A DNA stretch of 64,000 nucleotides from Pusillimonas minor (lineage in GTDB: Bacteria > Pseudomonadota > Gammaproteobacteria > Burkholderiales > Burkholderiaceae_B), in assembly GCF_014237865.1 (NCBI RefSeq), contig NZ_JACJUU010000010.1:31005-95004 (forward strand), written 5' to 3'. Every line of letters begins with the position of its first letter. Positions within the stretch are counted from its first letter, which is position 1. The translations under genes were made by a program, and so were the position numbers. The notes under the pieces were generated by a model. It searched no databases. It worked only from the letters and a program-made list of their open reading frames with translations, and had not been told where the DNA came from. Below, piece after piece: positions 26,547 through 33,192 of this stretch.

Positions 26547-27539
26547 GTGCCACTATTTATTAAACTTATTACGCAATATCTGCACCAGGTATTGGGGCTA
26601 ACAGGTCTGCAGGCTCAGCCTTGGGCGGGTAGTGGCCAACTGCCTTACTATTTGCAAGATGCATTCGAGCTCTGGACGATGGATTTGCTCGGGCATGGTG
26701 TGATCTTGGCTGCCGAGAAAAGACTCGCCAAGCCGTCAGTGGGTAATATTCAACGTCAGGTCGACACGATCGGGTCGTTGGCTGGTAGACGGGTTGTGTA
26801 TGTGGCTACTGCGCTGGCGTCGTACGAGCGCAAACGGTTAATCGAACAGAAAGTGCCTTTTATTGTGCCGGGCAACCAGTTGTATTTGCCCGATTTGGGC
26901 ATTGATTTGCGGGAGTATTTTCGAAAGCGACAATCAGATGCCGAGCTCTTGCTTAGCCCGTCGACTCAAGCCTTGCTTATTCGTGGGTTGTTACGCTCCA
27001 CCTGGTCGTCGCGCTGGTACCCGTCAGAAACTATGATCGAACTGGGTTATACGGCGATGACGCTCTCGCGTGCGGTGCGCGAGCTGAATGCGAGTGGGCT
27101 TGCTTCAGTTGATCGAGATGGGCGCCGTACCTATTTGGAAATGTCTGATACAGCCCGCGCGACTTGGGAGCGGGCGCGCCCTCTTATGCGTAATCCGGTT
27201 AAGCGCACGGTCTGGACGTTGACAACGGCCAACTTGGCCGGTTTGCCGGCAAGGCTCGCGGGGCAAAGTGCATTGGCCCAGTACACGCTCATATCCCCGC
27301 CGCAAATACCTGTTTATGCAGTTCATATGGCGGCTTGGCGGGATTTTGGTCGGCAGTTGGTGCCAGTACCAGAGCCTATGCCAGGCGCCACAGAGTGGCA
27401 GCTTTGGAGTTACAGCCCTTTTCTTCAAGAAGACAGCAAGACGGTTGATGTGTTGTCTTTGATTTTAAGTTTGCAAGACAGCGCTGATGACCGCCTTCAA
27501 CTTGCAATTGATGAACTGACGGAGCAGTTGCCATGTTGA
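26547..27539 (+). CDS. Winged-helix (MarR-like) regulator, possible antitoxin
   Basis: This 330-residue protein uses a GTG start. Residues about 145-210 look like a winged helix (ETMIELGYTAMTLSRAVREL, then SGLASVDRDGRRTYLEM). The N-terminal half (GRRVVYVATALASYERKRL, VPGNQLYLPDLGIDL) resembles large regulators annotated as MarR or AbiEi-like that pair with a downstream gene. Here the coupled downstream start is present but that gene is gone. It may therefore be the surviving regulator of a two-gene system. Function inferred, family assignment tentative. Confidence 0.5.
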   Translation: MPLFIKLITQYLHQVLGLTGLQAQPWAGSGQLPYYLQDAFELWTMDLLGHGVILAAEKRLAKPSVGNIQRQVDTIGSLAGRRVVYVATALASYERKRLIEQKVPFIVPGNQLYLPDLGIDLREYFRKRQSDAELLLSPSTQALLIRGLLRSTWSSRWYPSETMIELGYTAMTLSRAVRELNASGLASVDRDGRRTYLEMSDTARATWERARPLMRNPVKRTVWTLTTANLAGLPARLAGQSALAQYTLISPPQIPVYAVHMAAWRDFGRQLVPVPEPMPGATEWQLWSYSPFLQEDSKTVDVLSLILSLQDSADDRLQLAIDELTEQLPC

Positions 27540-27684
27540 GGGAAAAATCGCTACACATATGCGGCAATTTATTGATGCGGTGTCTTCTGATGATTCTTTA
27601 GACCCTAACGCCATAGGCGTGCGGGGTAGTAAAGCCGACATACTGACCCGTATCGCAAGCGCGTACAATCTGGACGGTTCTTAA
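27533..27684 (+). pseudogene. Scar of a deleted downstream partner gene
   Basis: An ATG overlapping the regulator's stop by seven bases starts a frame that ends after 22 codons. A second frame, open from about 27520 and with an ATG at 27559, reads a plausible protein C-terminus (GVRGSKADILTRIASAYNL) to TAA at 27684. The two frames differ, as expected if an internal deletion joined the first codons of a gene to its last ~45 codons. The original product is not recognised. Confidence 0.4.
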
Positions 27685-27712
27685 GTAATTGGCGTTAGGG
27701 CGTCTTCACATC

Positions 27713-28738
27713 ATGATTCTTGTCACCGGCGGTGCCGGTTTTATTGGTAGTAACTTTGTCCTGGATTGGCTGGCGGTTAACGACGAGCCTGTGGTTAACC
27801 TCGATGCGCTAACCTACGCGGGTAACCGGGCTAATCTGGCGTCGTTGCACGCCGACCCGCGCCATATTTTTGTGCAGGGCGATATTGCCGATACGGCGCT
27901 GGTGGCGCAGTTGTTGGCTACCCACCAACCGCGTGCGGTGGTGCATTTTGCAGCCGAATCGCATGTTGACCGTTCCATTGCCGGGCCCGAGGCCTTTGTG
28001 CAAACCAATGTGGTGGGCACGTTTCGCTTGCTGGAAGCGGTACGCGCGTATTGGCAGGGGCTCGATGCTGCCGGGCAGGCCGCGTTCCGGTTTTTGCACG
28101 TGTCTACCGACGAGGTGTACGGCACGTTGTCGCCCACCGCGCCGGCGTTTACCGAAGACCACCCCCACGCGCCCAACAGCCCGTATGCGGCCAGCAAGGC
28201 CGGGTCCGACCACCTGGTTCGGGCCTGGCACCATACCTATGGTTTGCCGGTGGTGACCACCAATTGCTCTAACAATTACGGGCCGTACCAGTACCCCGAA
28301 AAGCTCATTCCGCTGTGTATTCAGCGGGCGTTGACGGGGCAGCCGTTACCCATTTACGGCGACGGGCAGCAAGTGCGCGACTGGTTGTTTGTGTCTGACC
28401 ACTGCGCGGCCGTGCGGCGTGTGTTGGAAGCGGGCGAGCTGGGCCGGGTGTACAACGTGGGCGGCTGGAATGAAAAGGCGAACTTGTCGGTGGTGAATAC
28501 GCTGTGTAACGTGCTTGACGAGTTGCAGCCCCGCGCCGACGGCGTGTCGTACGCGGCGCAAGTTGCCTTCGTCACCGACCGCCCCGGCCACGACCGCCGC
28601 TACGCCATAGACGCCACCCGCATCGAGCGCGAACTGGGCTGGCGACCGGCCGAAACCTTCGAAACCGGCATCCGCAAAACGGTGCAATGGTACCTGGACA
28701 ACACCGCCTGGGTCGCCGACCTGGCCGCCCGGGCGTGA
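27713..28738 (+). CDS. rfbB: dTDP-glucose 4,6-dehydratase
   Basis: The 341-residue extended SDR has [10 protein letters not shown] (6-15), STDEVYG (131-137) and the catalytic Tyr158/Lys162 in YAASK, plus [12 protein letters not shown], the RmlB signature. It makes dTDP-4-keto-6-deoxyglucose. The ATG is chosen over an upstream TTG because it begins one residue before the Rossmann strand. rfbA, rfbC and rfbD are not adjacent, so this copy is solitary. Its final ~67 bases are repeated downstream. Confidence 0.92.
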   Translation: MILVTGGAGFIGSNFVLDWLAVNDEPVVNLDALTYAGNRANLASLHADPRHIFVQGDIADTALVAQLLATHQPRAVVHFAAESHVDRSIAGPEAFVQTNVVGTFRLLEAVRAYWQGLDAAGQAAFRFLHVSTDEVYGTLSPTAPAFTEDHPHAPNSPYAASKAGSDHLVRAWHHTYGLPVVTTNCSNNYGPYQYPEKLIPLCIQRALTGQPLPIYGDGQQVRDWLFVSDHCAAVRRVLEAGELGRVYNVGGWNEKANLSVVNTLCNVLDELQPRADGVSYAAQVAFVTDRPGHDRRYAIDATRIERELGWRPAETFETGIRKTVQWYLDNTAWVADLAARA

Positions 28739-28742
28739 TGTT
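28676..28742 (+). repeat. Direct repeat, copy 1: 3' end of rfbB
   Basis: These 67 bases cover the last ~21 codons and stop of rfbB. They match the downstream copy at 66 of 67 positions (C at 28714 against G). The last repeat base is also the first base of the stop codon of the PIN-type gene. Confidence 0.9.
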
Positions 28743-29014
28743 TAAATCAGTTCCGCTGCAGCTCTAAGGCGTTCAGCTGTTGTCGGTAGGCCGCCGATTT
28801 CCAGGGCATCTGCGAAATCGATGGGGCTGGCCTCAGGTTTTTTGCGTCGCGCTCGCATTCTTTTGAATGCGGCAATAGCATTGACCGGGTTGAGATCCCA
28901 TTGGTTAATGATGAAAGTATCTGGGTCAACCGCCTCAAGTCCAAAAGGTGCAAGCACATCGGATGGGAAATCTTGAAGGTTGCTGGTAACGATACAGTCA
29001 ACGTGCCCGGCCAT
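28742..29014 (-). pseudogene. Truncated PIN-domain (VapC-like) toxin
   Basis: The 90 residues match only the C-terminal half of PIN-domain toxins that pair with excisionase-type antitoxins: HVDCIVTSNLQDFP, then LAPFGLEAVDPDTFIINQWDL. The N-terminal half, with the first catalytic Asp and the helical core, is absent: the ATG fuses almost directly to the late domain. The ribonuclease should be inactive. The start overlaps the antitoxin stop (TAATG), so operon structure is preserved and the loss is an internal deletion rather than a separate fragment. Confidence 0.7.
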
Positions 29015-29484
29015 TAGTAATCCAGGCCAAGATCGCGCGCGTTGTCGGCCATGCGTTCAAGGGCAGCAGCTTGGTCTGCATGCATTTTTTTGGCGTAAGC
29101 CAAGAGGTCTTCAAGTGCTATACGACGATGTGATCCAACTTTTCGATGTGGCAGTTTGCCGGCTTCGATTTCTTTAATCACAAAAGGCCGCGATACGTTC
29201 AGGAAGTTAGCTGCCTCAACAGTTGTGAACTCTTGCTCAGTCGGCATCATGACAATTGGCCGACCTTCGCTCATGGCGCCAAGCAATTGGCCGATTAATT
29301 TAAGCGCCGCAGGTGGAACATCGACCGTAGGATGTTCGCCCGTATCGGTTGTGAGAGTAATAGACGCCGCGCGCGAGTGATCCAGCGCAGCCATGATGCA
29401 ACGTTGAGCGACGCGAACCATTTCTTTGTCTTTAGGGCTTAGCAAGGGTGGCGAGACCTCACGTGTTCGATCGAGGGTACGCAT
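29014..29484 (-). CDS. Antitoxin with excisionase-type HTH domain
   Basis: The 156-residue protein carries a helix-turn-helix of the excisionase/MerR-like type at about 84-133 (FTTVEAANFLNVSRPFVIKEI, then GKLPHRKVGSHRRI). The N-terminal 80 residues are of unknown fold. Such proteins are the antitoxins and repressors of PIN-domain toxins encoded directly downstream. It has a consensus Shine-Dalgarno (AGGAGG) seven bases before ATG. Because its toxin is truncated, it probably persists as an orphan antitoxin that may neutralise related toxins. Confidence 0.7.
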   Translation of the reverse strand: MRTLDRTREVSPPLLSPKDKEMVRVAQRCIMAALDHSRAASITLTTDTGEHPTVDVPPAALKLIGQLLGAMSEGRPIVMMPTEQEFTTVEAANFLNVSRPFVIKEIEAGKLPHRKVGSHRRIALEDLLAYAKKMHADQAAALERMADNARDLGLDY

Positions 29485-29540
29485 GATTTGACCTCCTGGG
29501 GCGCATGAACTGCTGACGATTGGTTATTGCTTACCTTAAG

Positions 29541-29568
29541 ATTGTATGCGCAAGCGCAATAAATGCAA
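29541..29568 (-). promoter_or_regulatory. Promoter of the PIN-type toxin-antitoxin module
   Basis: On the minus strand TTGCAT and TACAAT are separated by 16 bases, about 60 bases before the antitoxin ATG. A GCGCTTGCGC palindrome lies in the spacer and could be the antitoxin's operator. Confidence 0.4.
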
Positions 29569-29609
29569 TAAACGATGCAAAAGTATCTGCATGCTAATAG
29601 AAACACGGA

Positions 29610-29676
29610 AAAACGGTGCAATGGTACCTGGACAACACCGCCTGGGTGGCCGACCTGGCCGCCCGGGCGTGATGTT
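29610..29676 (+). repeat. Direct repeat, copy 2 of the rfbB 3' end
   Basis: A non-coding duplicate of the last ~67 bases of rfbB, including its TGA. With copy 1 it brackets the PIN-type toxin-antitoxin module, giving a 934-base period. The bases on its right lead straight into the Xre-RES promoter. Confidence 0.9.
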
Positions 29677-29692
29677 ATTGTCACAACAAATA

Positions 29693-29743
29693 TTGTTTCT
29701 ATAAAAACACATCGTTATACTGACCTTATGTGTTATCGAAACA
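29693..29743 (+). promoter_or_regulatory. Promoter and nested inverted repeats of the first Xre-RES module
   Basis: TTGTTT and TTATAC, 16 bases apart, form a plausible promoter. Two nested inverted repeats surround the -10: TGTTTC (29694) with GAAACA (29738), and ACACAT (29707) with ATGTGT (29728). This is a likely operator for the Xre antitoxin encoded 14 bases downstream. Confidence 0.5.
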
Positions 29744-29756
29744 TTGGGGGTAAGCC

Positions 29757-30152
29757 ATGACTGCAGTTGCAAAGCGCGATGCGCCGGTTTCCGACGATCG
29801 TGGGACGTTAGCCAAAATGGTCATGTCGTTGCTCGATCACTGGAAGCTGGGCACCGAAGACCAGGCCGCTTTATTGGGCCTTGCTGCCAGCAATCGGGCG
29901 GCGTTGGCGCGCTACCGAAAGGGCGAGGCCATTGGTTCTAGTCGGGACCAATACGAACGTGTGGGACATTTGCTGGGTATTCATAAAAGCCTGCGATTGC
30001 TTTTTCCGCATAATCGCGACCTGGCCTACCGCTGGATGACGACGCGCAATAAAGCGTTCGATAACCGTACCCCCATCGAGGTCATTAAAGATTGGGGGTT
30101 TGCGGGGCTGCTGATGGTGCGTGCCTATCTTGACCGTGCCCGGGGCGTATAG
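29757..30152 (+). CDS. MbcA/ParS/Xre-family antitoxin
   Basis: The 131-residue protein has an Xre-like helix-turn-helix ([21 protein letters not shown]) followed by the DUF2384-type C-terminal domain of MbcA/ParS/Xre antitoxins ([19 protein letters not shown]), which inserts into the toxin's active site. It precedes a RES-domain gene by 13 bases, the standard antitoxin-first order. It probably also represses its own promoter. Confidence 0.82.
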   Translation: MTAVAKRDAPVSDDRGTLAKMVMSLLDHWKLGTEDQAALLGLAASNRAALARYRKGEAIGSSRDQYERVGHLLGIHKSLRLLFPHNRDLAYRWMTTRNKAFDNRTPIEVIKDWGFAGLLMVRAYLDRARGV

Positions 30153-30165
30153 GCAGGGCCGCCGC

Positions 30166-30903
30166 ATGAGCGCCGTCTTTGACCACCTGACATTGCTCGA
30201 TGTTCATGAAGACGTGTTCAGGAACGTGGTGTCGTTGAGGCAGTCGCAAGACTTGTTCGATGACCTGACAGATGACCCGGCGGGGTGGGCGCTGGCCCAA
30301 AATATCGAGGCCGAGGTCAAGCCACCCCCGTACCTGTCATCGGTGCCGGTTATTGATCGGCCCTTCGAAGACGCGGTCTGGTTTAACGCAATTCAGTGGC
30401 CGTTTTTGCATTGGCGTGCAAGCCGCTTTTCAGATGGCTCGTTTGGCGTTTGGTATGGTTCGCAGTCGGTTGCGACAACTGTGCACGAATCTGTCTGGCA
30501 CTGGTACGGTGGCTTGCTGGCCGACGCGGGTTTTCAGCACGAGTCGGTGGTGGCCGAGCGCAAGGTGTTTGTTGTGGCCTGCGACGCAGCACTTATCGAC
30601 CTTCGGCCGGTAACGCCCGAGCACCCTGGTTTGGTGCACCCCACCGATTACGCATTACCGCAGTCGGTGGGTGAACGGATGCACCGGGAAGGGCACCCCG
30701 GGTTGTTGACGCGATCTGCCCACGACCCGAAGGGCACAAATATTGTGGTGTTCAATGCCAGGGTCTTGTCTAACCCCCGGCATTTACACTACCTGACCTA
30801 CCGCCTTGCCGATGGTCTTGTACATATCGAGAAAGACCCCGGTGTGCCTTGCATGACGATCGAGGCCACGGCGTTAGGCGACGGCCTCAACCGCCACCCG
30901 TAA
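30166..30903 (+). CDS. RES-domain toxin (NAD-degrading type)
   Basis: The 245-residue protein has the three residues that name the RES fold in plausible places: Arg in RASRFSDG, Glu in VHESVW, and Ser in SAHDPKG near the C-terminus. Characterised relatives (MbcT, ParT, Res) deplete NAD or ADP-ribosylate targets, stopping growth. The ATG after the Xre stop is chosen. The stop lies ten bases from the stop of a second, oppositely oriented RES gene. Confidence 0.8.
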   Translation: MSAVFDHLTLLDVHEDVFRNVVSLRQSQDLFDDLTDDPAGWALAQNIEAEVKPPPYLSSVPVIDRPFEDAVWFNAIQWPFLHWRASRFSDGSFGVWYGSQSVATTVHESVWHWYGGLLADAGFQHESVVAERKVFVVACDAALIDLRPVTPEHPGLVHPTDYALPQSVGERMHREGHPGLLTRSAHDPKGTNIVVFNARVLSNPRHLHYLTYRLADGLVHIEKDPGVPCMTIEATALGDGLNRHP

Positions 30904-30913
30904 GACGTTGACG

Positions 30914-31663
30914 TCAGGCGGCCGGGAGCGGGAAATGGCCGTCGACCAAAAAATGCGCTAGCGGGTACGTGTACAGACCTGGCTCGTCAAGCCGTTTGAA
31001 AGCGGTATGTGTGGCTGTAACCTCGCAAAACCAGGCCTCTTTGTACAAGGGCTGCGTGTTGCCAAAGGCCTGTGGGGTGAAAAGTGCAATGCAAGTTCCG
31101 CCCTCAGGGTCTCGTGCTGACATGTATTCAAAGGCTTCAACACCGGCCAATCGCATGTCGGCGCCAAGTTGTTGGCTTTCTTCGTAGCGGGTGGGGTGGG
31201 TAAGTACGCCAGCATATTGCGTGAAGGGTGGATGCTGTAGCCTGACCCCCTGTTGCGTTTTGTAGCTGGCGCCAAACATCGTGTGTTGTGACTGCAGCTT
31301 GGGGTTTGGTGGTGGCGCATCGATAGAATGCCAGAATACAAACCGGTAGTATGCCGCTTCGGCCAGGGCGGTTTCGACACGGGTAGCGCCGTAAAACAGA
31401 CTGGGTTCGTGGCGCTGACCAAAACGTGAGCCCCACGGCAGAGGCGGGTAGCGAAACGGCGTTCGCAACAAATAATGCAAGGCCTGGCTGCCCTGGGGGT
31501 AGGGCGGCTTGGTCTTTTCAAGCAGGTCTTCCAAAATGCCCTGCTCTTCAAGCGTGTCGACGTAATTGCGCGTGGCAATTTGCTCTTGGCTTTCGACCAG
31601 GCGGTGCAGGGTGCCGTGTATGGGGCCAATGTGTGTGGCGCCGTTGCATTGCGCCCAAATCAT
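30914..31663 (-). CDS. Second RES-domain toxin
   Basis: This 249-residue RES protein differs clearly from its convergent neighbour. Arg in SRFGQRHEPSLFYGA, Glu in ALAEAAYYRF and Ser in MSARDPEGGTCIALF fit the RES catalytic set. It is expected to consume NAD or modify a target when released from its antitoxin. The start overlaps the antitoxin stop (TAATG), so translation is coupled. Confidence 0.8.
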   Translation of the reverse strand: MIWAQCNGATHIGPIHGTLHRLVESQEQIATRNYVDTLEEQGILEDLLEKTKPPYPQGSQALHYLLRTPFRYPPLPWGSRFGQRHEPSLFYGATRVETALAEAAYYRFVFWHSIDAPPPNPKLQSQHTMFGASYKTQQGVRLQHPPFTQYAGVLTHPTRYEESQQLGADMRLAGVEAFEYMSARDPEGGTCIALFTPQAFGNTQPLYKEAWFCEVTATHTAFKRLDEPGLYTYPLAHFLVDGHFPLPAA

Positions 31664-32040
31664 TAAACTTTACCCCTGATACTGTCGACAAATTGCAAAA
31701 CCGTAACCAGACCCTGAACCGTTTTGATCTGTTGGGCGGGTATGCCGCCGGTTGCCCAGTTAGGCGAAGTCATGAAATGATGCGCCCAGGCCGGGTCGCC
31801 GCCGGTAAGGGCATACAAGGCCCTGGCTAACCGGACAAGTAATAATGCCAGTTCACCCTGTTTTGATTTGGGGTCGAGCTCCCCGTTGCCCTTTAAGCGA
31901 CTGACGGCTGTGCGATGCATGCCAATGACATCGGCCAGATGCGACTGGTTAAGGCCCAGTTGTTGAGCGGCGTTGATGACCGCCTTGGCTAAAACGGTGT
32001 CAGGGGTAACTTGCGGTTGGCGATGTGCAGACATAACCAC
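31663..32040 (-). CDS. Second MbcA/ParS/Xre-family antitoxin
   Basis: The 125-residue protein has an N-terminal helix-turn-helix (LGLNQSHLADVIGMHRTAVSRL) and a DUF2384-like tail (WATGGIPAQQIKTVQGLVTVL). It precedes and overlaps the RES gene. It shares little visible identity with the first Xre protein, so the two modules are not a recent duplication. An inverted repeat lies 35 bases upstream. Confidence 0.8.
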   Translation of the reverse strand: MVMSAHRQPQVTPDTVLAKAVINAAQQLGLNQSHLADVIGMHRTAVSRLKGNGELDPKSKQGELALLLVRLARALYALTGGDPAWAHHFMTSPNWATGGIPAQQIKTVQGLVTVLQFVDSIRGKV

Positions 32041-32074
32041 CCTTTGGTTGTGATATTTGCACTTAGTCTATATT

Positions 32075-32095
32075 AATTGTGCATCTAGCACAATT
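32075..32095 (-). promoter_or_regulatory. Operator-like inverted repeat of the second Xre-RES module
   Basis: AATTGTGC and GCACAATT, perfect eight-base arms five bases apart, lie upstream of the antitoxin start. The position fits autorepression by the Xre protein. Confidence 0.5.
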
Positions 32096-32110
32096 GGTGT
32101 AACCCGCTGG

Positions 32111-32887
32111 CTAGCGCACGGGCGGGTGCTTGGGCAGGCGCCGGACCAGGATGTTTTCGGTGACGACCTTGTCCCAGACGCGGTGGACGGGGGCAAGCAG
32201 TTTGGTGGGGCGGGCAACGGGCTGGTTGATGGGGGCGGTTTCGGCGGCCGGGTCGCAGGCCCAGACGGGGTTGGGCGTTAACGCCCACAAGCGGAAGATG
32301 TCTTGTTCGACAAAGCCTTCCCAGTGGTCGGCGCTTGTCCAGACCGGGTATTGGGTTTTAACCAGGTTGTGGCAGGCCGCGTTGGTAATAAAGTACCCGC
32401 GCGACTGGCGCACCGTACCGTAAGGCCGCATCATTTTGAAGGGTGTGCTGCCAATGTCGCGGCGTTGGCTGCGGTAGGCCTGGGCCACATGCGTTAACTG
32501 CACCACGACCGGTTCGTACGAGCCAAACAGGTGCTCGAGGCTTTCGCCGGATTTTGTGTCTAGCAATTGCACCAGCGCATCGCTGACATCGGCGTCTTCT
32601 TCAAGAATGACGGCGCCGGGCAGGTGGTGGTTAAGAATATGCCGGTAAACATTTAAATGGCTAAGCGCCACCGAAACGTTGGTGGGCGTCAGAACGTCAC
32701 CGTATTCGGACTTGTTTTTTTGCGCATTGACATACGACCCAAGGTTGCGTTCGGTGATGTTGCCGCGTTCGACCATGGGAAAAAATGTAACACGCAAACC
32801 CTTGGCTTCGAGGCGAGCGCGTATGGGCTCGCGGTGCGCGGCCTCGTCGGAAGAGCTCAGAACAAAGCAGGGTAGCTGGTACGACAT
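32111..32887 (-). CDS. Family 25 glycosyltransferase (lipooligosaccharide type)
   Basis: The 258-residue protein has the GT25 features: CFVLSSSDEAAHRE near the N-terminus, VALSHLNVYRHIL, and the acidic motif ILEEDAD (94-100) that binds metal and nucleotide sugar. GT25 enzymes add galactose or glucose to lipooligosaccharide, or in some families modify proteins. Its ending close to the Xre promoter and its position next to an autotransporter leave the acceptor open. Confidence 0.78.
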   Translation of the reverse strand: MSYQLPCFVLSSSDEAAHREPIRARLEAKGLRVTFFPMVERGNITERNLGSYVNAQKNKSEYGDVLTPTNVSVALSHLNVYRHILNHHLPGAVILEEDADVSDALVQLLDTKSGESLEHLFGSYEPVVVQLTHVAQAYRSQRRDIGSTPFKMMRPYGTVRQSRGYFITNAACHNLVKTQYPVWTSADHWEGFVEQDIFRLWALTPNPVWACDPAAETAPINQPVARPTKLLAPVHRVWDKVVTENILVRRLPKHPPVR

Positions 32888-33192
32888 GGTGTCGGTGCCC
32901 GTCGGGTTTTGTTACGGTTTTAGGGGTATTGTAATCCTTTGTGCGTGATTGTCGCAGAAAGTTCCCCGAAAATCGCCCGGCCAGATGGCCTGTGGGCGTC
33001 TGGCTGGCGGTATAAAATTTTTTTTGGCGTGTTTATTGTTATTTTTTTATGGTTTTTACCTGACGCGCGCGTTTATCTTTCAGGAACAAAAATGTCTATA
33101 GGTGTTTTCACATTGTGATAATTACCAGAATAGTCATAATGCGCGTAGTTTGTCACACCCGTGGCGGGCGAATCCACTTAAGGACACCATAG
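32888..33192. other. Intergenic region between GT25 and the autotransporter
   Basis: These 305 bases hold no supported gene. They are AT-rich around 33,010-33,060 with T runs, and contain the probable divergent promoters of the GT25 gene and the autotransporter. No further structure was recognised. Confidence 0.6.
33113..33140 (+). promoter_or_regulatory. Possible autotransporter promoter
   Basis: TTGTGA and CATAAT are separated by 16 bases, 52 bases before the ATG. An AGGA Shine-Dalgarno lies eight bases before the start. Confidence 0.35.
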
